From NCBI GenBank assembly GCA_963575745.1, contig CAUYUJ010002080.1, forward strand, positions 46,049-110,048: a DNA stretch of 64,000 nt, given 5' to 3'. Below the pieces are notes generated by a model, which saw only the letters and a list, made by a program, of their open reading frames with translations, had not been told where the DNA came from and searched no databases. This stretch comes from Prorocentrum cordatum (lineage: Eukaryota; Sar; Dinophyceae; Prorocentrales; Prorocentraceae). Positions 10,750-22,544 of the stretch are shown here, one piece after another. Position 1 is the stretch's first letter; every line of letters starts with the position of its first letter. The position numbers and the translations under genes were made by a program.

Positions 10750-11950
10750 ATCACGAGTGTTAGCATTAATGTATTTGTGCCGTTGGGGGGGTTCTACATA
10801 GTTTGCGGCTGTTTTGCTCAAGCTCCATAATATGCCTCCTTCGCGAGGTGAGCGATTGACGTGTTTATACTGCGTACATCATGCCAGAGCGCCAGTGTAA
10901 AACAACATTTTCGTGTGTGTGTGTGTATATATGTATATCTGTATTTATATATATATATATATGCCACGAGCATGTTAGGCGAGGGAGAGCAGCGCAAGCA
11001 AGAGGGAACACAGGAGGGAGGGCACTGCGAAGAAGGAGGAGGGGTACGGCGGATAACGAAGATGAATGGGAGGATGAGGAGGAGCCTGCGTTTAGCTCGC
11101 AGGCAGATGCTCTTGGATAACGTAGTAACTATGCATGCGTATCCCTTTCCTGGCCACTACTAGCCTTCGGCATGGTGTATCGACTTTCCTGGTCTCGGCT
11201 AGGAAGGTCTATGCCCCTCTTCACAGTTCGTGGAATCATGCTCTTTTTCGCCACACATTACTCAGTGCCCGCATGTCTCTGGCAATCCGCATCTTGCGGC
11301 GATTGGGAGGGCAGCCCAGGACGTGCCCAAACGCGCGCCCAATGATGTCGGTCAAGCTTCCGTTTTACAGATGCAGTATTGGTTACTGCCAGCGTATATG
11401 AGAGGAGCATAGTCTCGCAACCGCCCAGCATACGAGGATGCACCCGTCTCATGTTACCTGTGCTGCTCATGTATACACGACTGTGCAGCCAATGCGAACA
11501 CTGTGATTGTAAAGGACACATAGTTGCATATTGGAAACATGCTCTCCCATCCCGTCGTGCCATCTCCGCAGCCCCTCCTCCTATACCCTTCCACCAGATT
11601 TCCCCACCAGAGGAGTAAGAGTCTTCCCTCCCCATCTCTCCTCTTCCTCCTTCCTCATCGTCCACGTCTTCTCACCATCCTCCCTTCACCTCCTTCCTCT
11701 TCATTCTCCCTTCTCATTTCTCACCTTCCCTCCCCTATCACCCTTTCGACTATCCTACCCGCTCCTCCTCCTTCCACCTCTACCTTTCAGGTCTTCCCCT
11801 AGCACCCTATTTCCTATCGAGGACGCCGGCGGCGCATCACCGGCCGCTCCCTGGGAGTTTTTCGAAGAGGTGCGCAGCATCGAAAGTCGTGACGCGGCGC
11901 GTATGCCAGCTATCAAATAGCCGTCGCCCCATCCCGCCACCGTGCTTGGG
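10750..11950. other. Lower-GC mixed region, no gene recognised
   Basis: Contains GT and (TA)n runs at 10915-10965, a purine stretch near 11030-11090 and a pyrimidine stretch at 11580-11810. Short frames of 60-135 codons on both strands show no recognisable motif. I see no supported gene. Confidence 0.4.
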
Positions 11951-11959
11951 TTTTGGGTC

Positions 11960-12590
11960 GGACGGAGTCCTCATGGACGCTTCCTGGGGTCTCTCGAGAG
12001 GGCTCTCGGAGGCTTCTGCGGGGCAGTTTAGGGGCCTCTTGGGGGCGTCCCAGGGGCTTCTTGGAGACCTCTTGAGGCCCTCTTGGGGCCTCTTGGGGCT
12101 CTCTTGGGGTTTGTTGGGGGCCTCCAGGGGGCCTCTTAGGGTCTCCTGGGGGCCTCTCGAGCCGAAAGCTCGACATGTTCATTCGGGTACCCCTTCTGGG
12201 CCTCCTCTTGGGGCCATCCTGGGACCCCTCTTGGGCCGTTCCGGGGGCCTCTTGGGCGGTCTTGGGGCCCTCTTGGGCCGTCTTGGGGCCGTCTTGGGGG
12301 CCTGTTGGGCCGTCCTGGGGCGATCTGGGGGGCCTCTTGGGCCGTCGTGGAGCGTGGGTAAGCCGAAATGGCGTGAACGTGTAAATCCTTCAAAAACCAT
12401 TGAAAAATCAATGATTTTTGCTTCTCGGGGCTGTCTTGGGGGTGCTCTTGGAGCCCTCTTGGGCCGTCTTGGAGGCGTCTTGGGCCGTCTGGAGGCCATC
12501 TTAGGCGTCTTGGAGCGATCTGGAACCGTCTGGAGGCTCGCTTGGGCCGTCTTGGGGCTCTCTTGGCCCGTTTTAGGGCGCTCTTGAATC
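11960..12590 (+). repeat. Family E G-rich repeat block
   Basis: Dense 'CTTGGGGCC' words in two halves, split near 12365-12425 by an A/T-richer spacer (...gtaaatccttcaaaaaccattg...). The same spacer type (…tttcaaaacct…) occurs in the family E blocks at 17.40 and 41.80 kb. Confidence 0.8.
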
Positions 12591-13156
12591 GCCCCCGGGC
12601 GCCGGAACTGTTCAGGGAGGGGGGGTCCGCCGGCAGAGTGGGGCCCCCTCGGAGGGACTTTCAGGAGGGCTTTGACCAGCCACTGGCGAAGGAAGGGGAA
12701 AGATAGTGCCGAACACTTTGTCAGAGAGGTCTCGCACGGCCCAACCCGCAGGGCGGGAGCGGCCGGATTTTCAGGCTGCAGCCTCTGCCGCCGACCCCAA
12801 ATGCGGCTACGGCAGTTCTTTCTGTCGTGCTGTCGGTTCTTGGTTGGGCTTCTGTGGGCAAGCGCACGGTTGCCGTGGTGCATCTAGGCGTTGTGGTGTA
12901 CGCAGGCGTTGTGGTGCACGCAGGGTTGCCGGGGGACACGGGCGCAATGTTGCACGCGGCTGCCGCAGTGTACACAGGCGCTGTGGTGTACACAGGCGCT
13001 GTGGTGCGCACGACTGCAGTGGTGCACGCTGGCACTGGGGTGTGCACAGGCAGTGTGGTGCATGCTTGCACTGTGTTGTATGCTGGCGCTGGCGCTACAC
13101 TCCCCTCCGTGGCGCAGGGGCGCCGCAGATCCCACGCTTTGAGACCGAGTTGTTTC

Positions 13157-13249
13157 CCAACCATCCTGTGGTGTTGGGTCCTCGTTTTAAAGAGATGGTG
13201 CCCCGCGTTCTCCTCTTCTTTCCTTCCTCCTTCCTCCTTCCTCCTTCCT

Positions 13250-13280
<31 letters not shown>

Positions 13281-13345
13281 CTCCTTCTCCTCCTCCCTCC
13301 TCCCCTTCCTTGCCTTTGCTCTCCGCATGTCTCTGTTTCGGCACA
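13157..13345 (+). repeat. Leader of composite repeat F, copy 1
   Basis: The segment from CCAACCATCCTGTGGTGTTG through 'gaga..g..ccccgcg', a TCC-rich stretch and 'gcctctgccctccgcatg' recurs at 38160-38290 and 43680-43805. In every case a tandem array built on CGTGGCCCCATAGGGAGCTC follows, so leader and array form one composite repeat. Confidence 0.8.
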
Positions 13346-13349
13346 ACCC

Positions 13350-14240
13350 TCACACGCTAAGGCCCCAGTGGCGCAGCCCGCATGGCGGCGCCGCCCCATT
13401 TTGGCGCACCCCTCACACGTTTCGTGGCCCCATAGGGAGCTCAACCTGAGGTTCCAGTGGCGCAGCCCGCATGGCGCCGCCGCCCCATTTTGGCACACCC
13501 CTCACACGTGTCGTGGCCCCACAGCGAGCTCCATCTAGGGTCCCAGTGGCGGAGCCCGCATGGCGCCGCCGACCCATGCTGGCACACCCCTCACACGCTT
13601 CGTGGCCCCATAGGGAGCTCCATCTAAGGTCCCAGTGGCGCAGCCCGCATGGCGCCGCCGCTCCATTTTGGCACACCCCTTCACACGTTTCGTGGCCCCA
13701 TAGGGAGCTCCATCTAAGGTCCCAGTGGCGCAGTCCGCATGGCGCCGCCGCTCCATTTTGGCACGCCCCTCACACGTGTCGTGGCCCCACAGGGAGCTCC
13801 ACCCAAGGTCCCAGTGGCGCAGCCCGCATGGCGCCGCCGCCCCATGTTGGCACACCCTACACACGCTTCGTGGCCCCACAGCGAGCTCCATCTAGGGTTC
13901 CAGTGGCGCAGCCCGCATGGCGCCGCCGCCCCATGTTGGCAAACCCTTCACACGTTTCGTGCCCCCACAGGAAGCTCCACCTAAGGTCCCAGAGGCGCAG
14001 CCCGCATGGCGCCGCCGCCCCATGTTGGCACACCCTTCACACGCTTCGTGGCCCCATAGGGAGCTCCATCTAGGGTCCCAAGTCCGCATGGCGGCGCCGC
14101 CCCATGTTGGCACACCCCTCACACGTGTTGTGGCCCCATAGGGAGCTCCATCCAAGGTCCCAGTGGCGCAGCCCCATTTCGCTACACCCCTTACACGTTT
14201 CGTGGCCCCATCGGGAGCTCCACCTAAAGTCTCCGTGGCG
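13350..14240 (+). repeat. 89-bp tandem array (composite repeat F)
   Basis: The word CATGGC recurs at 13381, 13470, 13559, 13648, 13738, 13827, 13916 and 14005, giving a period of 89 bp (one 90). Each unit holds CATGGCGCCGCCGCCCCAT, CACACG(T/C)(T/G)T and CGTGGCCCCATAGGGAGCTC. The last units are shortened. 89 is not a multiple of 3, so the apparent proteins read all three phases of one unit and are not genes. Confidence 0.95.
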
Positions 14241-14930
14241 GAACTCGCATTGCGGCCCAGTGGCGGAGTTCGCATGGCGGCGAGTTTCGGTTTCTGGCGG
14301 TTTTTCGTCGTATTCGAGGTGTTGAAGCCGCTTTCGGGCCGCGCATCCCAGGCGGGAGCCAGCCTGCTCGCTCGCTTTGCTCCGCGCAGCGGGCGACCCG
14401 CGCGCGTCGCCCAGCGCGCGTCGCGGGGACTCCGTGCGGCGCCGCGGCCGTGGACGTGGACGTGGGCGTGCACGTGCAAAGATGGAGAAGAAGAGCGAAA
14501 AGGAAGCGGGCGCGATCCTCGTGAGAGGCGCGCTGGCATGGGCGTCGACACTTATGCACGTAGACTCACGCGCGCGCAGACTCATCCACCATCAGACTCA
14601 CGCGCTCTCAGTCTCTCGCACAGACCAATCGTCTTCGCTCGCGTTGTGTGCCCCGCCACGCATGTCGGCACGCCCCTCACACGGTTCGTGGCCCCATGGG
14701 GAGCGCGGGCGAAAACGATAACCTCATGCCCGTGAGAATAGACACCAGGGGATAATAAAGTTCGGGGTTTAGGGAGAGATAATAAAAGTAGCCCAGCAGA
14801 CCTCAGCATAATCTCGAAGTAAGAGATGATCAAGAGGAGACCAAGCCGAGCACGTTTTGAGACATCCTTGGCGTTTAGTTTTCATAGAAATATCCTCAAC
14901 AATGGCTTATCTCTCATGAAAATTGTTGTT

Positions 14931-15270
14931 TGTAAGTGCTCGTGTAGGGTAGCTCATGTGCCTCAATTTCAATGGATAATCAACCCCAGAGATAAAAAAG
15001 TTCAGGCGAGCGTGGGGACAGAGAGAAATATAGCAGAAGAAGAATACAGTATAAGAATACTAAGAAGAAGAAGAAGAGGATAAAAAAAAGAGGACGAAGA
15101 AAGGAAAAATCCAAAGTTCCAAATCTACCAATTTTAATTTACAAGCGCTTTATGAAAATTGTTTTTTTTAAGTGCTCGTGTAGGGTAGCTCATGTGCTTC
15201 ATTTTCCATGGATAATCAACCCCAGGGATAAAACAAGTTCAGGCGAGCGTGAGGACAGATAGAAATATAA
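14931..15270 (+). repeat. AT-rich ~100-bp direct repeat, two copies
   Basis: 14931-15035 and 15168-15270 share TAAGTGCTCGTGTAGGGTAG, GGATAATCAACCCCAG and TTCAGGCGAGCGTG in the same order with few differences. The block is distinctly AT-richer than its surroundings and each copy ends in an AGAA-rich run. No coding frame crosses it. Confidence 0.85.
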
Positions 15271-15552
15271 AAGAAGAAAAGGAAATAATAATAATAATAA
15301 GAACATTGCTCGTTTCGTTTGAGTCTGCCTCCCAAAATTATTGGTTTCGCTTGACACATCCTGAAAAAGTGTGATCGCTTCGCTTGATGTTGCTATAGCA
15401 ACATCGTTTGATGTTGTTATCTCAACATAGCGTTTCGAGGTGATAATGAAGTTCGGCCTCAGCGCTCGCCGCCCAATTTGAATTTTGTATAGGGCGACGA
15501 TAATCAACTCTAAACACTGAAGGGGGGTCTCTTTATTATCATCGGCATGCGG

Positions 15553-15960
15553 TTATTCATATACGCGGTATTCACAGCTGCACATGGCTTGGTCCGTCGC
15601 CAGGCTAATGTTACTTTCACCCTCTATTTGTTGGATTGATGCATCCGCCCCGTCTTGAGCTGCACTCGTGGGGGGGTGTCCGCTCTTTCCCCTTTCCTCC
15701 TGTCGTCTCCCCCCTCTTGCGATTTTGTTCTTTTCGCGCAGCCTATGCGGCGCAATCCCACGGCGGCGGCGGGCGGCGACGAAGTGGCGACGGGGCGAAA
15801 ACGGGGCGGCGACGGCGGGAACATACTCGCGAGAGCGACCGCGCTGCCCAGACAACGGTCGGCGACGAGGCGGCGATGAGGCGGCGACGGCGGGAACAAC
15901 GCCGCCGTACCGACAACACGGTCCGGCTCCGACTACAGAGGTACGACCTCTTATGTGCTA
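15553..15960. other. GGCGAC-rich region, no gene recognised
   Basis: 15770-15910 is a loose (GGCGACG)n repeat. The segment at 15575-15615 (…cagctgcacatggcttgg..cgccaggctaatg…) resembles 38775-38825 and 45335-45370, which follow the composite-F arrays there. Confidence 0.45.
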
Positions 15961-16345
15961 CAACTGTTTGGGGACAGCCCGCCTGCTCGACGTGGCCGCC
16001 TGGGCCCGCCTTCCCGACACGCCCATTCGGGTCTATCCGCCCGATCTGCCCGTCTGGTTCAGCCACGTGTTTTCTGCTCCTGGTCCCCTCTCTTGCTACT
16101 CACTCTCGTGCTCCCTCCTCCTCTTTCCTCTTGGTCCCTTCCTTCCATCCGTCTTCCCTTCCCCTGCCTCAGGGGCTGCATTAAATACACGTTGCATGTA
16201 AGCAAGAGAGGTATTTAGATGTATATATACATACACCCCCAAGAAGGTGCGATCGAAGACGAAGAGGGCGGGTATCGAGGGTTGGGGATATACGTGTTAA
16301 GTGCCGCCCGCGAGCAGATACGAGCGAGCAGTCTGAAACTGATTG
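15955..16345 (+). repeat. Composite repeat D, copy 1
   Basis: Order of shared blocks: CCCGCCTGCTCGAC..GGCCGCCTGGGCCCGCCTTC, a pyrimidine stretch, AAATACACGTTGCA, CGATCGAAGACGAAGAGGGC, 'gggtatcgagggttgggg.atatacg', and a 3' end AAACTGATTGTT. The same order appears at 18693-19160 and 21133-21535; 3' parts alone occur at 17990-18300 and 23140-23300. Confidence 0.75.
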
Positions 16346-16389
16346 TTATGATTATTGATATTGTTGGCTACTCATCAAAAGAGTAATCA

Positions 16390-16705
16390 TTGCTAATCTC
16401 CGGAAGCGGTTCCGTGCGCTCTCGCCTCGACGTCGGCTACATTTTCTCTGAAAACGAAGTTCCCGCTCGAGCGTTGGCTTGAGCCTGAATGTGGGCCATT
16501 GGAGGCCCAGCTACGACAACAAGGGCGCCCGCCCGATATTTCCTCACAATTTACCCCGAGGCCCCCTCTGCCAGAGAGGCCCCCGAACTCTCAGGAACGG
16601 CGCTCTCGCTCGAGACTTCCTCGCAATTCAACTAAGTTGGCGGAGGCCCAGCCACGACGACAAGGGCTCCTGCTCGATACTTCCTCACGATTGTAGTGGC
16701 CTCTG
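16390..16705 (+). repeat. Degenerate ~40-60-bp 'cgctctcgctcgagacttc' repeats
   Basis: Imperfect units with CGCTCTCGCTCGAGACTTCC and TCGCAATT. They also precede repeat D at 17740-17980, 18470-18680, 20540-20800 and 22545-22750, so they look like its 5' portion. Confidence 0.6.
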
Positions 16706-16837
16706 GCCAGTGCCGCCGATTTGTGGCGCTCCTGATGCTATTGTCGTTGAAGTGGACGATGACGACGACAACGGACGACCAACGGTCGACGAGCGGGATA
16801 ATTACGACGACGACCGACGAAGGAGTTAATGACGACG

Positions 16838-16840
16838 AAC

Positions 16841-16901
<61 letters not shown>

Positions 16902-16905
16902 TGAC
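16838..16905. repeat. (GAC)n microsatellite
   Basis: Clean ACG trinucleotide run; frames through it are poly-Thr, poly-Asp and poly-Val/Arg shadows. Confidence 0.95.
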
Positions 16906-17044
16906 GGCGAACGGCTGCCGACGGCCAACGACCGACGACTGGTGACGGCGACGGGTGGAAGGTTCTTCGTTCATCGCTTTCGCTTCCGAGCAATACCAAG
17001 TCAGGCCGTGCACCTCTGGCCTGGCAGCACGCGAGTGAGCGCCT

Positions 17045-17640
17045 CTTAGGGCCTGTTGGTTCTTGGGGCTTCTTGGGGGCCTTTGGGGCCTCTTGGGGGG
17101 TCCTCGTGGGGGCTTCTTGGGGACGTCTTGGGGGCCTCTGGGGGCCCCTTGGGGGCGCCTCGGGGGCATCTTGGGGGCTCTTGTGGTCATCTTGGGGTGG
17201 AGGACTAGAAGGGTCCGTTCGGATTCACCCTCTTGAGGCCATCTTGGGGGCCTCTCGGGGTCGTCTTGGGGGGCCTCCAGGGCTATATTGGGGCCCTCTT
17301 GGACCGTCTTGGCTCCTCTTGGGGGCCTCTTGGGCTGTCTTGGGGCGATCTTGGGGTCCTCTTGGACCGTCTTCGGCGTTTCTAAGACGGAAAAGGCGAT
17401 AATGATAAGATGTTTCAAAACCTATTAGCAACTTTATTATTGTACCCTCTTGGGGCCCTCTTGGGGGTCCTATTGGGATCTCCTTGACGCGTCTTGGAGG
17501 TCTCTTGGGCCGTCTTCAGGCCATCTTGGGCGTCCAGGAGCGCTCGTGGGCCGTTTCGGGCGCCTCCTGGACCGTCTTAGTGGCCTCCTGGGCCCCTTTT
17601 GGTTCGTTTTGGGGCGGTTTGGGATTCCCAAGGGGGTGGG
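17045..17640 (+). repeat. Family E G-rich repeat block
   Basis: Two halves of 'CTTGGGGGCC' words separated near 17390-17445 by an A/T-richer spacer, the same architecture as 11960-12590. Confidence 0.8.
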
Positions 17641-17739
17641 AAAGAAAGGGTGGACCCCATGAACCCCCCCCCCTACCCTGGCAGAGCCACCCCGGCCCCC
17701 CCCCAGCAGAACTGAAGCTCAGGTTGTAGCTTTCTTAAA

Positions 17740-18310
17740 CTCACACGCCGGATCGGCGGATTTACTCAGAGAGCCCCTGGCCAAGAAGGCCCCCGAACTC
17801 AGGAACGGCGCTCTCGCTCGAGACTTTGCCGTAACTCAGGCAAGTTGGTGGAGGCCCCGACTCGGCGACAAGGGCTCCCGTTCTATATTTCTCCGTAAGT
17901 ATTCCGAGAGCCCCTGGCCAGAGGGGCCCCCGAACTCAGGAACGGCGTTCTCGCTCGAGACTTCTTCGCACTTCAGTCAGTGGCCGACGTGGAAGAGATT
18001 CTCCCCGAAAGGGGGTGCAATCGAAGACGAAGTGGGTGGGTATCGAGGGTTGGGATATACGAAATGCAAGACACGCGTGCCAGTAAGATCGAACAGTCTT
18101 ACAATGATTGTTGTTGTTGTTGGTGTTGTTGTTGTTGTTGTTGTTTGTGGTGGGACTGTTGTTGTTGCTGGTGTTAGTATTGTTGATGGTGCTGTTGCTG
18201 TTGTTGCTGCTGTGGTTGTGGTTGCGGTTGTGGTTGTTATTGTTACCAGTGGTGGTGGTGTTGTTGGTGTTATTATTGTTGTTGTTGTTGTTGTTGTTGT
18301 CGTTGAATTG
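17740..18310 (+). repeat. Composite repeat D, partial copy with (TTG)n tail
   Basis: Contains the 'cgctctcgctcgagactt' units, then 'gtgcaatcgaagacgaagtgggtgggtat..', then ACAATGATTGTTGTTGTTG running into ~200 bp of imperfect TTG repeats. The central ~300 bp present in copy 1 is missing. Confidence 0.7.
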
Positions 18311-18469
18311 TCATGTCTAAAGAATTTGTGTGGTTGGTCCACCTCCCTCAGGTGCACATGCTGTTTCCCAATTAAAGTGATGATCCCGGGGCTCGTTCCT
18401 TGTTTCTTACAAATGTAAGCGAGGGATCACCAAATTTGCCTCTGGCCTCCGAGTTACAACAACAACGGT

Positions 18470-19170
18470 TTCCGCCTGATACTTCTTCATGATGCATTGC
18501 CAGATCGCGCTCTCGCGCGTGTCACCCTCACAATGTATACAGAAATCCCGCTCTCGCGTTGGACTTCCCGCAATTTATTCAGACGCCGCGCCGTCGACAC
18601 TCAGGAATCACGCTCTCGCTGCGGAGTACCTCACGATATATTTGGGAATCGCATACTCCTTCGTGACTCCCTCGCGATTCATGAAGGACGCACGCTTCAG
18701 CAACCCGCCTGCTCGACCTGGTCGCCTGGGCCCGCCTTCCCGACACGCCCATTCGGGTCTATCCGCCCGATCTGCCCGTTTGGTTCTGCCACGTGTTTTC
18801 TGCTTCTAGCCCCCCTCCTGCTACTCTATCTCGTGCTCCATCCTGTTCCTTGTCCCTTGCTTCCATCCGTCCTCTCTTCCCCTGCCTTCGGGGCTATACG
18901 AAATACACGTTGCAGGTCAGAAAGATATACACTGGGGCGAAGACGAAGAGGGCGGGTATGGAGGGTTTGGGGTATACGTGTTGAATGGCCCGCGAGCAGA
19001 TAAGAGCGAACTGCTTTTAACTGATTGGTGTTCTTGGTGGTGTTGTTAGTGTTGTTGATATTGTTATTTTTTCTGCTGGCGTTGCTGGTGTTGTTGCTGT
19101 TGTTGATGGTGCTGATGTTGTTACTGTTGATTGTGTTGTTGTTGTCGTTGTTGCCGTTGTTGTTAAGCTC
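18470..19170 (+). repeat. Composite repeat D, copy 2, ending in (TTG)n
   Basis: Starts with the degenerate 'gctctcgc' units, has the GGTCGCCTGGGCCCGCCTTC block at 18719, AAATACACGTTGCA at 18901 and the 3' block at 18930-19030, then a TTG-rich tail to about 19165. Confidence 0.75.
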
Positions 19171-19194
19171 TCATGTCTGAAGAATTATCCAATC

Positions 19195-19350
19195 GCTTCG
19201 CTCATTCCGCCGGCCCTGGAGCCCTCTTTAGTCCTCTTGGGGGCCTCTTGGGGACCTCTTGGGAGTCTCTTGGGGCTCCTTGGCGGCGTCTTGGGGGCCC
19301 CCATGGCCTCTTGGGGGGCTTTTGGGGGCCTCTTGAGGCGGGGGGGGGGA
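19195..19350 (+). repeat. Family E short block
   Basis: About 150 bp of 'CTTGGGGGCCTC' words directly after repeat D copy 2. 19350-19560 holds GC-rich unique sequence with nothing recognised. Confidence 0.7.
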
Positions 19351-19684
19351 TAGTCGATTGCGGCTCCCCCCTCGGAGGCCACGATCCTCGTGAGGGGTGT
19401 CGAAAAATGGCCCTCCCCTGGAGTGCTCTGGTGGCTTCTCCCGGGACCTTGCCGGGGTACTTTCGTCCGGGGGCCCCGAGGGGCCGCTCCGCGCGCGCGA
19501 ATTAGAAATATTGTTAACCAGCTACCGGAGATCTTAGCACGCCTCTGGCCCGTTGGGCCGGCGAATTATTGTTGATCCCCCCCGCCCAGTGCACATTGTA
19601 TTTTTCGATTTAAGTGCCCCTCCCGGGGCTCGCACCCTGTTTTTTATCAGGGAAAGTCTTGAAGGTGTCGTCGGCCCCCAGTTT

Positions 19685-20527
19685 ACAACAACAACAATAA
19701 CAACAATAACAACAACAACAACAATTACTAGCACGTGGGGACACTCCGTTCTCACCAGTGCCAGGGTTTTCATAGGAGGCGGGCAATACCCCCACTTTGT
19801 GGGGGGGCCGGTTCAAGCTCTACCAAATTTCCAAACGACTCTTCGCCACCACCCACACCCAGCTTCCCGCCCTATGACGTTCGGACACTTCACTTCGTGG
19901 CATGCGGACGACCGTGGCTACTATTCAGGGCCCCGCGGCCGACGACGACGGCGTGCGCGCGCGAAGAAAAAACGAATGTGTCCCGCATGGTATTATTTGA
20001 CAGGGATGATGGCCCTGGCAGGTGCGCAACCGTTGTCGCAGAAGTTCGAAAAAGTTGCTCGCAAAAGCCCGTTTGACAGAAATGTTTAAAAAGTGTTGGG
20101 TTTCCTACGAATCCGCAAGAGCGCGCGGGATGAGATTTTGACAATTTTTTGTTGAAAAACCATTGGTTTTTTGATGTTTTTATGTTAAAATCGCTGCGAA
20201 CACTAAGGTTTTGGAAGGATTTCGTCTTGCGCGCGCGAATGTCCACTTTACCTTGTTTTTTGCAAGGGATTCTTGAAATTTGATTATATTAGAACAAGAA
20301 ATGTCATTTTCTATTGTTTTTTTGCAAGGGAAAGCGGATTACAACAAAACAACCGGATCCTGTACACACCCTCTTTTCTGAGGCTTCCTCACGAAAATGA
20401 TGAAAATGTAGCTGCGGCCTAGGCGGCGCAGGGGGGGCGCGCACCAGGGGGCCCAACAATAATTATTCTTTAGAATAAATAATGTTCAACAACAACAACA
20501 ACAACCACAACAACAACAACAACAACA
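19685..20527 (+). repeat. Left arm of ~840-bp inverted repeat
   Basis: Runs from an (AAC)n tract through CACGTGGGGACACTCCGTTC, TGGCATGCGGACGACCGTGG and a segment near 20090-20290 to GAATAAATAATGTT plus (AAC)n. It is the near-identical reverse complement of 21493-22315 over its length, with small indels. The frames it contains (84-118 codons) occur in both arms but match nothing I know. Confidence 0.88.
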
Positions 20528-21491
20528 ATAACAACGGCTCCCGCTTGATCTTTCCTCACAATTGATTGAAGAATCGCGCTCTCGCTTGGAACTTCTTAGC
20601 AATTTACCACCGAATCGCGGCTCTCGCTTGATATTTCCTCACAGTGTATTGCAGAATCGCGTTCTCGCGTGGGACTTCCTCGCAACCTACCACCGAACCG
20701 CTTCGCTTGGTATTTCCTCAATTGATTCAGATGCCGGTCCTCGACACTCAGGAATCGCGCTCCCGCTACATATTGCCTGGCGGTTCAAGCAAGACTCACG
20801 CTTCAACGACCCGCCCGCACGACCCGCCCGTCGGGGCCTGCCCGCCCGACCAGCCCGTTAATGATTGCAGTCTCCGCTCGCTGCCCTTCGCCCGCCTTCG
20901 ATGCCCCTTGCTGCCCGCACTGGTTCCGCGGTCGCCTTCGCTCGCTGCCCGCCGTGGCCCCGTTGCTGCCCTCATTGTGGCCCCCTCGCTGCCCTTCGTG
21001 GCCCCGGTGCTGCCCTCAGCGGCCCCGTCGCTGCCCTCTGTGGCCTCGGATCTTATGCCTTTCGTGGCCCACGCTGGCTTTTCCCACGATTTACGTGGGA
21101 ATCGCGCTATCGCTCGAGACCTCTTCGCGATTCATGCAGGACCCACGCTTCAGCAACCCGCCTGCTCGACCTCATCGCCTGGGCCCGCCTTCCCGACCTT
21201 CCTGCTATGAGTCTGCCCACCCGATCTGCCCGTCTGGTTCTACCACTTGTTTTTTGTTCCTTGCCCCCCTCCTGCTAATTTCTCTCGTGCTCCATTCTTC
21301 ACCCTCCCCCTTCCACCCGTCCTCTCTTCCCTTGTTTTAGGGGCTGCACTAAATACACGTGGCAGGTAAGGAAGATGTACCCCCAAGGGGGTACGATCGA
21401 CGACGACGAGGGCGGGTACTGAGGGCTTGGGATATACGTATTGCTCGGCACGTGAGCAGATAGGAGCGAGCAGTCTTAAAATGATTGGTGC

Positions 21492-21492
<1 letters not shown>
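20528..21492 (+). repeat. Spacer of the large foldback: repeat D copy 3 and a GTGGCCCC minisatellite
   Basis: Holds 'gaatcgcgctctcgcttgg' units (20570-20790, period ~42 bp), a loose ~21-27-bp minisatellite with GTTGCTGCCCTCAGTGGCCC words (20880-21080) and the main repeat D blocks (21133-21480). Confidence 0.7.
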
Positions 21493-21531
<39 letters not shown>

Positions 21532-22315
21532 GAACATTATTACTTCTAAAGAATAATTATTGTTGGGACCCCTGGTGCACGGCCCCCTCGCCGCGCCTAG
21601 GCCGCAGCCATGTTTTCATCATTTTCGTGAGGAAGTCTCCGGCAAAACGGGTTGGTCCGGATCCGGTTGTTTTGTTCCCCCCCGCTTTCCCTTGCAAAAA
21701 ATAAAAATGACATTTCTTGTTCTAACATAACCAAACTTCAAGAATCCCTTGCAAAAAATAAGGTAAAGTGGACATTCGCGCGCGCAAGACGAAATCCTTC
21801 CAAAACCTTAGTGTTCGTAGCGATTTTAACATAAAAACATCAAAAAACCAAAGGTTTTCAAATGTCAAAATCTCATCCCGCGCGCTCTTGCGGATTCGTA
21901 GGAAACCCAACACTTTTTAAACATTTCTGTCAAACGGGCTTTTGCGAGCAACTTTTTCGAACTTCTGCAACAACGGTTGCGCACCTGCCAGGGCCATCAT
22001 CCCTGTCAAATAATACCATGCGGGACACATTCGTTTTTTCTTCGCGCGCGCACGCCGTCGTCGTCGGCCGCGGGGCCCTGAATAGTAGCCACGGTCGTCC
22101 GCATGCCACGAAGTGAAGTGTCCGAACGTCATAGGGCGGGAAGCTGGGTGTGGGTGGTGGCGAAGAGTCGTTTGGAAATTTGGTAGAGCTTGAACCGGCC
22201 CCCCCACAAAGTGGGGGTATTGCCCGCCTCCCATGAAAACCCTGGCACTGGTGAGAACGGAGTGTCCCCACGTGCTAGTAATTGTTGTTGTTGTTGTTGT
22301 TGTTGATGTTAATTG
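21493..22315 (-). repeat. Right arm of ~840-bp inverted repeat
   Basis: Reverse complement of 19685-20527, including (GTT)n at both ends. Differences include an expanded inner (GTT)n and several point changes near 21590-21660, so it is not a simple copy artefact with 100% identity. Confidence 0.88.
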
Positions 22316-22385
22316 TGTTTGTTATCGGTGTTGGTGTTGCGGTTGTTGTTGTCTGTGGTGATGTTGATGTTGCTGTTGGTGGTCT

Positions 22386-22540
22386 GGAATTTTCATTCCG
22401 GAAGAAAAAATATATTGTTGATCCCCCCCACCGGTGCATACTGCTTTTTCTAAATCAAAGTGTGCCCGTCGACGCTCGCACCCTGTTTATTGACAGGGAA
22501 AGTGTTGTTGCTCAAACTGGGCCCCTGGCCCCCGGGTTAC
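22386..22540 (+). repeat. Short dispersed block shared with 19560-19690
   Basis: TATTGTTGATCCCCCCC..G, GCTCGCACCCTGTTT and GACAGGGAAAGT occur in the same order at 19565-19690 and, diverged, at 18330-18440. Here the orientation is direct, unlike the foldback arms inside it. Confidence 0.6.
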
Positions 22541-22544
22541 AACA

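Noticed and set aside
13471-14073. 200-codon repetitive frame on the + strand
   Set aside because: It tracks an 89-bp non-multiple-of-3 array; the peptide repeats only because all three phases are open.
13350-14240. Regular repeats suggestive of a CRISPR array
   Set aside because: Units are contiguous 89-bp tandem copies with no unique spacers, and the genome is eukaryotic.
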